This document shows positions 21,092 to 32,338 of a DNA stretch of 64,000 bases, piece by piece. Below the pieces are notes generated by a model that made no database searches, was not told the DNA's origin, and saw only the letters and a program-made list of their open reading frames with translations. Position 1 is the first letter of the stretch, and each line of letters begins with the position of its first letter. Source of the stretch: Channallabes apus (lineage: Eukaryota > Chordata > Actinopteri > Siluriformes > Clariidae); contig CM060126.1 in the NCBI GenBank assembly GCA_030522415.1, positions 4,353,145-4,417,144 of the forward strand. The letters are read 5' to 3'. The position numbers and the translations under genes are program-made.

Positions 21092-21885
21092 ATATCTTTC
21101 GATTCTATCCTATCTTTCCTTTCCACTGTATATCACACTGTGTATGGTTGTGTAAATAACAAATAATAAAATTTAAATTGTGAATTATTTGATTTTCTGT
21201 TGTTAGTTCCAAAGATATCTTGGGTCTAAAAACAAATTCAAAAAAAATAATATGGGAAAATCCCTACTGGACCACAATTTCGCCTTACACCAAACATCAA
21301 TTATTAAGGAAGCATTAGTCAGAGAGGCGGCCAAGTGGGCACTGGGAACTCTGAAGGAGCTGAATACAGCCAGAGTTCAATCAGTAGGAGGTGTTTACAG
21401 GACATCAATATAATGGACACATCCCCTAAACTGGGTTTTAAGGGGAAAATATGGGGATCATATCATAGACGTTGGGAGTGGAGGTTCACCAGCAGCATCC
21501 CTATAGAAAAGAAACTTAGTTTTTCCATAAAGGATTTCATATTCATATAGGCATATTCTTACAAAATAATTAATATGGCCTCATTTTACTAGGGATGTAG
21601 CATGGGAAAATCCTTTAACAACCCCATAAACTTTTACAACACATTGCGTTTATGGAACAGTTATACTTAAGACATCAGACTGTGTTTTTATGTTTGTGTA
21701 TTCTGATTTTATTTCTTCAGTCTCCGCTCCAAAAGGTAGTTCCTATGATTTAGAGTGAAATGTTGCCAAGCATTGAACACTTTCTTCTCTCATTAGCGAA
21801 GTTGACTGAGAAGCTGTTTGGTTATTAAATTATAGAGTGAAGTGCATTCCTCCTAATTCATTTTGTGACTCAATAATTGCCAAAT
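21092..21885. other. Intergenic DNA, no gene seen
   Basis: The first 50 bp continue the repeat into which the LTR element inserted. A stretch at about 21290-21540 has repeat-like character (GAGAGGCGGCCAAGTGGGCA) but I cannot name it. Confidence 0.5.
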
Positions 21886-21887
21886 GT

Positions 21888-22147
21888 ACTCACCTACTCA
21901 CTGTCTATACCGCTTTATTCTATATCCAGTATTGCAGCACGCCCAGAGTCTCTCCCTGAATACTTAGGGCATGAGGCTTGGTACACCCTGGACCCTACAC
22001 ACTTTGGACTATGGAAGGAAAGCAGAGCATCCATAGGAAACTCAACAAGCACAAGGAGAACATGCACACTGACCTGAGGTGGAAATCGAACCCTTAACCC
22101 TGGAAGTGCAAGGCAATAGTGCTAACTACTACACCACTGTGCTGCCA
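21888..22147 (-). mobile_element. DANA/Mermaid-like SINE, full length but diverged
   Basis: On the minus strand: head GGCAGCACAGTGGTGTAGTA...GTTAGCACT, B-box-like GGTTCGATTTCC, body with CATGTTCTCCTTGTGCTTG, and tail ATAAAGCGGTATAGACAGTGAG. It has more mismatches than the copies near 37 kb. Confidence 0.8.
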
Positions 22148-22329
22148 TAGAGAGAAAGCGAGATAGAGAGTCAACAAAATGTAGACATATGTTATTTATT
22201 AATATATATTGTAATAATGTGATAATATTACGAATATTATATTAATATAACATACACCATACTATCGTCATTATCGTGGGATTAATAAAGTTATTTGAAT
22301 CTTGAATCTTGAAACAAACTGGTGCGCAG

Positions 22330-22765
22330 TCATATTGGAACAGGAAAGGGACATCACAAAGTTGGGAGCATGAAATTTGTCTTGGTATGCTGAAGAGTTA
22401 CAACATGACTGCACACCATTGCACAAAGCAAGGTACATAAAGACATGGATGAGCGAGTTTGGTGTGGAAGAACTTGACTGGTCCTGACCTCAGAACACCT
22501 TTGGGTTAAATTAGAGCAGAGACTGCGAGCCAGGCCTTCTCGTCCAACATCAGTATCTGACCTCACAAAAGTGCTTCTGGAAGAATCATTCCAATAAACT
22601 CACTCCCAAACCTTGGAAAATCCTTCTCAGCAGAGTTGAAGCTGTTACAGTGGCAAAGGGCCAAAATCATATTAAACCGTATGGATTAAGAATTGGATGA
22701 TACTCAAGTTCATATGCATGCGAAGACAGGCGAGCTAATATATTTGGCAATATACTGTATATATA
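22330..22765 (+). pseudogene. C-terminal relic of a Tc1-superfamily transposase
   Basis: Translation through stops yields DMDERVWCGRT, EHLWVKLEQRLRARPSRPTS and SVSDLTKVLLEE. This is the well-conserved C-terminal block of a fish Tc1-type element (catalytic Glu in EHLW) followed by its 3' untranslated end. The stretch between the second Asp and the Glu is shortened. Confidence 0.75.
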
Positions 22766-22905
22766 TTGTATGCTGTGCATCAGCCAACAAAGGCCGTTTT
22801 TGGCAGTAAATAAGACGTCCCTGTGGAGGAAGAAACATGGTGGAGATGTGAACCAGAGTAGCTACTGTAAGCTCTTTGGCGGAACATAAAAGGTGTAACA
22901 AAACC

Positions 22906-23340
22906 CGAAGAGCAGACAACACACAAGAGAAAAGCTGACGATGAAACTGAAAATGAAGAGAAGATTCAGGAAAGACTGGTTAACGAATAGCGGAAGTCAG
23001 GTCGAGACTGGCTGGTACATGATCCAGCCAAGGAATTCACACAGTGCACCGACTGTAGGATGCGAGAAGAGTGGACGGGTCTTTTTTGCCGTTGGGATTA
23101 GCAAAGTAAAAAATATAAAGGACCATGAAATGTCTGTTGGTAATATCGGTAGTATTTGGATTAAATGGGTAATGACGACTGGTTCTCTACAGCACAGTGT
23201 GCCGGTGAAGTTCCTGGTCCTCATGAAGTTTCCAGAGCTTGAGAAGTTTAAATCTACGTCTCATCTTCAATCGCTCGTTTACATCTTAGACACACACAAA
23301 AGACAAGTTGTTTTTAAATTTAAACTTGCCACTAGAGCTG
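22906..23340 (+). pseudogene. Unrecognised protein relic with CX2C motif, one frameshift
   Basis: One frame reads KRKADDETENEEKIQERLVN, a stop, then WLVHDPAKEFTQCTDCRMRE. After about 23080 a second frame continues KVKNIKDHEMSVGNIG and VKFLVLMKFPELEKF. The charged start, Trp, CX2C and later His suggest a degenerate zinc-finger domain, perhaps from a hAT-type transposase or a cellular zinc-finger protein. I cannot assign it. Confidence 0.35.
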
Positions 23341-23871
23341 GGAAATTTAATCAATAATGCAATTTAATCGATTCTTTGCTGGCTGTTTCAATTTAATTGA
23401 ATCATGAATTTGGTATTCGATTCAGAATCACTTCAACTTTTTTATAATCAATTAGTAAATTTACAAATGTTTAAGATTCTAAAATACTTTTAAAAATATA
23501 TGAGAAGTTTAGCAGATAATAAAGCTTCTTTTTGGTTTGAGGTTATGGGTGTTTGGTGCAATACTGCTGGACTGGAGTGTGGAGCAGGAGATAAGCATTT
23601 TTACATACAGTGGAACCTTGGATTACGCGCATAACTCGTTCCGGAAGCGGGCTCGTGTTCCAAAACACTTATAAACCAAATTAAATTTTTTCCATAAGAA
23701 ATAATGGAAACTCAAATTTTTCGTTCCACAGCCCTAAAAAATAAATACATAAAAAGAGTTAACACAAAATATAAAGTAAATATAAAACAAATTAACCTGC
23801 ACTTTACCTTTTAAAAGAAAAAGTAAAAATAAATCCCGACAGATAAGTGTTTCTGTTTATGTGCGCAGGCG

Positions 23872-23904
<33 letters not shown>

Positions 23905-24484
23905 GCCCCTCCCGTCCCGAGAGAGAGTGTATGAACCGGCACTGTGTCAAATTACACACGCGCACACACGTAAGAGAGGCTGAGGGAGAAAATGGATTTT
24001 TAACTTTCTAATGAGACTTTATTACACAGTAAACCTTTCTTATTTGAATTCCATGTAAACACACATTAACAGAACGACTGTTTTGTCTGAAAAATTAGCA
24101 AGCAACATCGCTAATGACACTCGTGTGAGCACTTAATAACAGAATCACTGCTTTAAAGTAAAACAAACAAACAAATGAACCGCACGTTACCTTTGAAAAG
24201 AATCGCGACAAAGCAGAATTTCTGTGAGGAGCAGAGCGAGTGTGTGTTTGTGTGTGTGTGAAACACCCCCTCTCTGCTTCACAAACACACACTCTGAACG
24301 TGTGTACGCACGAGAGAGAGCGTGTATGTGACCCCACCGAGCACACACATAAGCTCACAGGCTGAAACAGAGAGGGAGAGAGAAAATGGATTTTTAACTG
24401 TGAAACAGTACACGCACGCTGTACACACGCGCTTACAAACACAAAATATAATATGTTTTTTATAATATGTCAAAGATTTTTTGT

Positions 24485-25075
24485 GTACTTCCACTTTTTA
24501 AAGTAGTTTTTAAAATCTGTAATTTTACTTTTACTTAAGTATGTTTTGTTTAAAGTATTGTACTTCACTACATTTAAAATCATATTCACTACTGAGTAAA
24601 AAATAAATGATTGAAAATGAAAGATAATACAAATAATACAACTGGGAAAGAAAAAAATTGCACCCCGGAAAACACCGCACTGATTGATTGATGGGCGTGG
24701 AGAACACTGCACTAAATTCACAAGAATGACGGAGACGGACAAAACAGATGTCAGTGATGCAGACACAGCTGAAAGGGAAATGCCAACAAATACTTATGAA
24801 GCAAACCCCTGGTCATATTTAACCGACCACTTTGATTTCAAGCACAACAAAGGGAACAGATTTGTTATGCAAGGGTGTTCCATACTCCATCCCACCCTCT
24901 GCTGTTAAAAAATAAACTTTTACTCTAAAAGTAAAGAGTAAATTTTTAATAAGCTACTTTTTACTTTTACTTGAGTAGATTGAGTAGGGTAACTTTACTT
25001 GTACTTCAGCAAAAGTTCACTGAAGTAACAGTACTTTTACTTGAGTACAAAATTTTATTAGTCTTTCCACCTCTG
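24485..25075. mobile_element. Tol2-like hAT element, non-autonomous
   Basis: The right end, read inward, is CAGAGGTGGAAAGACTAATA followed by ACTCAAGTAAAAGTACTG, very close in style to Tol2 termini (CAGAGGTGTAAAGTAC). The left end has ACTTTTACTTAAGTATG in inverse order but is degenerate. It sits inside the Tigger-like element. Confidence 0.75.
24684..24908 (+). pseudogene. hAT transposase N-terminal (BED-like) fragment
   Basis: The 74-codon frame contains NPWSYLTDHFDFKHNKGNRF, which resembles the start of a BED zinc finger (Trp-Leu...Phe-x-Phe...Lys-x-Asn). The CX2C expected next is not intact (RFVMQGCSILHPTLCC). It is consistent with the first exon of a hAT element whose remainder was deleted. 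Confidence 0.45.
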
Positions 25076-25376
25076 GTCATAGTGTTATAGTAAACAGTAC
25101 ATGCGTGCACGGATGGTGATTATCCCAGTAAGAGACAAGCACTAAGACCCAGCAGGGGAGATGATTACCCGCAACGCAAGAGAGAGAAAAACCGTTGGCT
25201 CAGTTGTGATGACGTGACGCTTGGTGTCAAAACAACAAGCGCATGCGTGATACATGATACTCGGTACTCGCTAACCAAGACAACGCTTGTTTTCCAAATC
25301 AAAATTGATTAAAAATCTTTGCTTGTCCCGCGGAACACTCGTAAACCGCGTTACTTGCAATCCGAGGTTTCATTGT

Positions 25377-25841
25377 ACTATTTTAGTGATTTTATTATAT
25401 ATGGCATTTAAACAAAAAGCAACACAAGATACACAGCATTTCAATCTTGAGTAGGTACGATAAGTAGTTACATTTTAATGCTTCATAAAATGTAAGATGT
25501 ATACATAAGCATTAGTGCTATGAACTAAATTGAATTGCATAGAAAAAATCTAATCAGAATTTAATCTAATCAACAGTCCGTCTATGTTTTGTAGCTCTAA
25601 TTTCCAGATGACCGATGCTAACAACCTAGTTTTGAGTTCATTTTCAATGTGGAACAGCAACTGGAAATGATTGATGCATTGCACCTTGAGATCAAGTGCT
25701 GATGGTCCTACTGTAAATGATTCTGGTCTTCTTCCGGGTTTATAGCAGTGGAGCTACAAAAGTGCTTGGCCCCTTAATCACTTTTGGCAGTAAAGCTTTC
25801 TCACGTAAAGATTGTTGACATACTGTATAACAACCATTATT

Positions 25842-25876
<35 letters not shown>

Positions 25877-26655
25877 CGTAATACTGAATAATGATTTAAA
25901 AACTCAGAGGGAAGGTTCTAGGAATCAACTGTGTTACTCAATGGACATGGTGACACTGTGTGTTATAAAAATAGCTGCAGGGTTAAGTAAGTATGAGTGT
26001 GTGTCTGTGTGGGGGGGTTTTGTGAGGTGAGCTGCAGATGTACAGATGCTGAGGCAGCGGGATTCAAAAATAGCTTCACTACACACACACACACACACTC
26101 ACACACACACACACACACTCATGGATAACTCAGCAGTGTTCAGTCCACTGTCAGTGATCATAGTGCACTATAGAGCAGTTATACACTGCTGATTGAATTA
26201 GTATACTTACAGTATGATTTCCATATGACGCACTGTGTATGCGAGGTGTCTTCCTTATCTGACACTGGGTTCACATCAGCGCTTTGCAGATGTGGAAATT
26301 CTTGCTTGCAAGTTATTATACAGCCCTGTAATCTAATTTATCAGCTCTGAAAATAATTGTTAAAATTATGTATATGTATCTAAACATATAGGCCTATATA
26401 TAAGATGACAAATTGATATGAAAGCATAATGAAATCCTTTATATATATATATTTTGCTAGAACTTATATCTTAAAGTGATTTATTTATTCTGTCCAAATA
26501 TCCAACATTAAATAAAATACATTAAAATACATTATCACAATTTACATAAAACAGATATAACAATGAAAAAGCAATTCATAAACCATCAGTAACAATGATA
26601 ATTATACTAATCATAAATAATACAAGTAGTATTTACTTTTATTATTTATGATCAG
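25377..26655. other. AT-rich intergenic DNA with short repeats
   Basis: (TAA)n at about 25847-25872 and (CA)n at about 26081-26120. No gene recognised. The 72-codon frame at 25812 is repeat-driven (Asn run). Confidence 0.6.
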
Positions 26656-26659
26656 TATA

Positions 26660-27265
26660 TTAGAGACAGTATTTAAGTCAGACTTTGGATTGTTCAGAAG
26701 AGTAAAAAGTAAAAACTCCCTTTTTCCCCCTCTATATAATCTCCTGCTACACTAATGCACTTATCCCAGTGTTTCACTAATGCTTGGGTACCATCATGGT
26801 AGAAAGTTTTCTCAGTACGCCATAGACATGATCAGACTGCCTACTTCTCTTCTGAAACTCTGGCTTCCCAGGAACTCCTTTAATGGAACGCCTTAAATGG
26901 CTTGGGGTGAAGTCTGGACTGTACAGGGACGTGGCAATAACTCCCAGGCAAGTTCCTATAATGTGGTGTTGCTGAATTATTGTGTGTACATTTCCCACAG
27001 ACAGATTCTTCTCTTCCACAAGTTTCAACATTGATTTTTAAGGATCAGTTCCACTTGCTGAATGTTCACGGGGACGTCTACAGTGGGCACCTCTGCCGGG
27101 ATTGTCATTCACAGACGTACGGCCTTCGTTGAAACATTTGTACCGTTCAAATGTTTCACTGCGGAGTCACATCACCGTAACAAGTCTGCTTGTAGACTTC
27201 TGTAAAAGTTAATTCATAAGTAGTGTCAGTTCTTGGGGCATTAGGTTGAAATTCATCACCATTAT
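26660..27265 (-). pseudogene. mariner-family transposase relic
   Basis: On the minus strand, broken frames keep the order SVNDNPGRGAHCRRP (linker after the HTH), VEEKNLSVGNVHTIIQQHH, LYSPDFTPSH (near SPDLAPSDYH, the third catalytic position of mariner DD34D), a block ending in MMVPKH, and a C-terminal GDYIEGEKG-like stretch near 26735. Many indels; the terminal repeats are not recognised. Confidence 0.65.
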
Positions 27266-27438
27266 CTTATAAATAACCTGACACCAACAAAAATATGTTT
27301 TGTTACAAAGTTCACATTATTATTTTCAAAATGTAAATATAAAGAATGCAAAAAAAGTTGTAATGTCAGTACAGTGTATAAATGTAAAAAGCAATAAAAA
27401 CTTAATTAATTAATTAATTAATTAAATAAATAAATAAC

Positions 27439-27797
27439 GGCGGCATGGTGGTTAGCACACTGTCGCCTTATACTTCCAGGGTCGGAATTCAATTCCCGCC
27501 TTGGGTCTGTGTGCATTGAGTGTGCATGTTCTCCTTGTGCTTGGTGGGTTTCCTCCTGGTACTCCGGTTTCCTCCCACAGTCCAAAGACGTTTAGATTAG
27601 GCTAACTGCATAACTCTCAAATTGCATGTGGTGTGTGAATGAGCATGTGAGTATGTGTGTGTGTATGTGTGGGCACTACGATGGAATGGCACCCCATCCA
27701 CGGTGTACCTATAGTCTCCTAAGTGTCCAGGGATAAGCCCCAGGTCCCCCGCGACCCTTTATCAAAGATAAAGCGGTATAGACAATGAGCGAGTGAG
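27439..27797 (+). mobile_element. DANA/Mermaid-like SINE, full length
   Basis: Head CGGCGGCATGGTGGTTAGCA, B-box-like GAATTCAATTCCC, body with CATGTTCTCCTTGTGCTTG and GGTTTCCTCCCACAGTCCAA, then CCCCGCGACCC...AAGCGGTATAGACAATGAG as 3' tail. A few bases are missing from the A box. Confidence 0.85.
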
Positions 27798-28315
27798 TTA
27801 AATGACTATTACAGTAAATAAGTTCAACTCCGTTGCAAACTTTGCACGTTGCGGCTGCTGTAGTTAAAACTGTGTCTGCTATCGGGGTCACCTAGTAGGG
27901 CCTAAAATATCAGATATTTATAAATCGGATATTTATAAATTACTTCTAGAATTGCAATATTAACCGAATATACTGCTGAGTCACATCCCTACGAGTCCTG
28001 GTTTGGCTTGAACTACTATCTGAATTAATTAATGAAGTCAATTCAGCAAATATATATGAGCTCTTTAAATTAATTAAAAGACGTAATTATTATTATTATT
28101 ATTATTATTATTGTTGTTGTTGTTGTTGTTGTTGTTATTTATTACACACCATTCTAAAAGAGCAAATGCAAACGTGATTCTTTTTTTATGATACTTTTCC
28201 AAAATCCTACAAGAAATAATAGAAAATTATATTATTATATTTACAACAGAAAAATTATGCTTTAAAAAAGTTAAAATAAAAATAATTATACTTTTTCAGC
28301 GAGAAAGCAAAATCA
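27798..28315. other. AT-rich upstream region of parl
   Basis: (ATT)n and (GTT)n runs at about 28085-28137 and otherwise AT-rich DNA. No coding region is seen. Confidence 0.6.
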
Positions 28316-28383
28316 GCATGACGTAATATCCGGAAGTGGGTGTGGTCTCCATTGTAACCCGGAAGTAGACGGCGGCTGCTATC
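28316..28383 (+). promoter_or_regulatory. parl core promoter region
   Basis: TGACGTAA (ATF/CRE-like, 28319), two ETS-type CCGGAAGT sites (28330 and 28359) and GGGTGTGG (KLF-like) lie within 70 bp of the start codon, with no TATA box. This is the layout of a housekeeping nuclear gene for a mitochondrial protein. The ATG context ATCATGGCG also resembles a YY1 site. Confidence 0.65.
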
Positions 28384-31303
28384 ATGGCGTGGAGAGGAGG
28401 CTGTGTAGTGAGATGGGTTAAAGAGGAGTTTATTACGCAGTCGAGTCGGAGAGACGGGTAATTATTAAATGTAGTTTTGTTTTATTTTAGATTTTACACA
28501 GCTTCATTCATTAAAAATTATTTTTCGGATTTATCTTTTATCTGTATGTAATGTCTGCTAAATGTTCCTGTGACCCCAGTGTCATGTTTTAGTCCATTTT
28601 TAACACTTTACATTGACATTTCTGGTATTTTTAATATGTTTTCTGTAAATAAGTTATCTAAAAATAATAATTATTATATAACAAGAAACAAGTTAGTTCC
28701 TGTTTTGCTTAAGTTGTGGCTACTGTTTAAACTGTCACTTTTGACAAAAGTTTCTCTTTTCTGTTTTATCTGTTGAAATTCTTTTTTTTTTTTTTTTAAT
28801 TGAACAATTGTCATACATAAACATATAAAAAATAACGAATTAAAATGTATTATTATTACTAATATAGATCAAATTAAAAGATGAAATGAAACTCCCCACC
28901 CACCCCTAACATACATTAAATCTACACACACACACCCTTCAATCTGTTGAAATTCAACAAAATAAATAAAATAAGCTTGTACATTCATGAGAAATTACAC
29001 ATCGTAAACAAAAAGTCAGAAACACACTGACTGTTCTATGATGAAGCTCTGACGCTGGAGACTCATTACATTAAATGTAAATAAAATCAACCCACACTTT
29101 CTGACCCAATCAGATTCAAGCTGGGGTAGAATTTAACCATCTGGTCATTACATATAAATCTGTTGTATGTGATGAGTAGGGATGTGAACCACCAGTCACC
29201 ACCTGATACGATATTATCACAATACTTGGGTGCCGTTTTGATTAAAATTGTATTTCCATAAGTATCAAGATTCTATTTAGATAAAAATAATTTTAAACAT
29301 TAAGTAATTAAATGTAGCCTATTTCTTATAACATTAATTTTCTAACTTAAAAACCAACAGTACAATTTAACTTCAAATACAAGAGTTTAACATTTAACTT
29401 GGATTAAATTAAACACAAAAGAAAATTAAAAAATCTACATTTTGAATGAGCAGCACGCATCTCTCATTCTTCCTTCAAAGTCTCAAAACTCAGCTCGACA
29501 GTGAGCGTATGGGTTGAGTGACTGTGAGCCACAGGGCTTTTAACGCATTAGATTTTCAACTGATTAGCACTCAGTGTTTTGTGACTGGTGTTATCATGTG
29601 TAATGAGGTTCAAGACTAATTTGTAAAAAGGAAGATCGGTGGCTTTTAATGCCTGCATCTTTTAAAATTATGTAACGCCATAAAAACGTGCTTCTCTGAA
29701 GCCTCTGCACTCTGTACAAAATCATTTCTATCTGAGGCTGATCGGTCGATCAAACTGAAAACTAACTGAAAAATTTTATTATTATTTTTTTTTACTTATT
29801 TTGGAATCAGTGTTACTCATTTTTGTGTGTGTGTGTGTGTGTGTTGGTCAGGTTTTTTCTCCTTCACCAGCAGAGATGTGGTTTTCGGAAAGTGGTGAAG
29901 AGGGTGGAGCCAAAGATGGAGGCGGAGCAAGCAGAGGTGCTGCAGAAAAAAGGCGGGACTCCAGTGGTAGAACCGCCCACTCCATCGCAGCCTGAGAGAT
30001 CGATAAGAAGACTGGTCAAGCCACTGGTGTTCACTATAGGGGTAGGTTGAGAGTTTTGTGTGTGTGTGTGTGTGTGTGTATTGGTCAGTCACTGACTCCA
30101 GCTCAGTTTACAGGCTGCTCGTTCGGCACGGCAGCGATCTGGCAGTATGAGAGTCTGAAGTCTCGCGTTCAGAGCTACTTTGACGAGGCGCGAGCCGACT
30201 GGCTGGACAAACTGCGACCACAGAAACAGGGAGACCTGCGCAAAAAGGTGTGTGTTTGTGTGTCGGCTACAGCAAGGGGTGAGATATGTGTGTATATGAT
30301 GGTGCACATGACAGTGTGTATTATTATTATTATTACTAGGTCAATCAGTGGTGGAACAGTTTGACTGAAGGACAGAGGACTGTCACAGGTAAGAGAGACA
30401 TGTGGACAAACACACATCTTCTAATTTTGTGCCTGTATTCAGTTCTTTATCAACTGTGTGTGTGCGCGCGTAGGCATTATAGCTGCTAACGCGCTGGTGT
30501 TTTGCTGTTGGAGAATTCCGTCTCTGCAGCGATCGATGATGAAGTACTTCACCTCTAACCCCGCCTCCAGTAAGTAAGCATACCTGTCAATCACATTTCA
30601 AATGATCGTAATTCCTTTGCACACAGATTATAATCCCGACGCTCACTCATTGTAAACCCTAACACATGCTCGTTATAACGCCAACATGCACTTATTATAA
30701 TCCCTAACAAACTCTCATTATATTCCTAAAATGCACTCATTTACAATCCTGACACACACTTACTATAATGACACAACACACCATAACATATGAGACACAT
30801 TATATTCCTAGAACACACTCTTTATAGTCCTGAAATTGTTATAATCTCCATACACCCTCATCATGGTCGCAGCACACTCATGATAATCCCAACACACACT
30901 TATTATAATCACAACACACCACACACACTACAGGTCTGGTGTGTGGTGGCTCTTGAAGCACTGACTCCAGCTGTTGTCCACTCCTGTTGAATCTCCCCCA
31001 AATTCTTGAATGGGCTTCATTTCACGATCCATTTAAGGCTTGTGCACCTTTTTCTACCACATTTTTTCCTTTTTAATTAACTTTCCATTAATTTGCTTGG
31101 ATACAGCACTCTGTGAACTTTAGTATTGACGTTTTGCGGCCCACTGAACCAGACTGAGAGACCATTTAAAGGCTCAGCACTTCCAACTTATCTTAACAGA
31201 CAATTATTATATTCTATGATTTTGGTATCACTATAACAGCTGGTCTAGTTATTGTCTTGAACTTCAACATAATTTTGGTAACCAGTATTCAAATGGAGTA
31301 TAA

Positions 31304-31342
<39 letters not shown>

Positions 31343-32256
31343 GTGCACTGTGTTGGCCCATGTTGCTGTCTACGTTCAGTCACTTCTCATTCTTGCACCT
31401 GGCGGCCAACATGTATGTGTTGTGGAGTTTCTCCTCCAGTGCAGTGAGCATGATGGGAAAGGAGCAGTTCCTCGCTGTCTATCTGTCAGCAGGTAGGTGT
31501 TTGTGTGTGTGTGTGTGTGTATTTGCATTTCTGAGACTCTTATTACAGCTGAAAATCTCAGAGGATCCACCACATAGAAATCATGAGCTACAGGCCTCCT
31601 AAATACAGTAGTGGTAATAAACATTGACGTACTGAATGAGACACGGCTATTTAAGGGTTTGAATCAGTGTGATGATAAGTCGCGGTGACTTTTGTGTTAC
31701 GAGAATTGAACTCCCCTTTTTTTCAGGTGTCATATCATCGTTTGCAAGCTACATGAGTAAAACGCTAACAGGGAGGCTGGGGCCTTCGTTAGGAGCGGTG
31801 AGTGTTTCAAACTTTATGAATATTTTATTCTGAATGTTAAAATTACAATTTTTGGGAATAAAAATCCTAATAGTGTGGCGTTTTAAGGAGGTAATCATTG
31901 ACATGATGGTGTGATGTAAACATTACTGTCACCTCTCGAAAATGTATTATTTTCCCAAAATAGCATCTTTCAAAGTTTTTCCCCTACTCTTTCCACAGTC
32001 ATTTACAAGAGATTGCATATTTATATATTACTGATATACGAGTTCCTGAGATAAAATAATAAACACAATATTCTTGAACGGATATTATTAATAACTGTAA
32101 TTAGGTGTTTTGCGATTTAATTACAGTAAATTTAATGTCAGTCATAGTCACTGTAGATTATCACTTTTAGATAATATTATTCAACGTTTTTGAGGTAAAA
32201 CCTTTCATAAAATCATAAAAAGTCCATGTAGTTCTAACATTGATTAGCTAATATTT

Positions 32257-32338
<82 letters not shown>

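Larger units (their letters stand above)
23611..25376 (+). mobile_element. Tigger-like (pogo) non-autonomous element with nested hAT
   Basis: TA|CAGTGGAACCTTGGATTACG at 23609 and TGCAATCCGAGGTTTCATTG|TA at 25376 form inverted ends flanked by TA, as in Tigger/pogo elements. The interior has no transposase. A unit of about 390 bp is duplicated inside (blocks TTACCTTTTAAAAGAAAAAG and GAGAAAATGGATTTTTAACT near 23805/24000; TTACCTTTGAAAAGAATCGC and the same GGATTTTTAACT near 24190/24390), and a Tol2-like element has inserted at about 24485-25075. Confidence 0.75.

Noticed and set aside
29870..29995. Alternative start of parl exon 2 at the CAG before CAGAGATG
   Set aside because: Joining exon 1 to that acceptor gives a stop within a few codons. 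The acceptor at 29851/29852 keeps the frame and the conserved residues.
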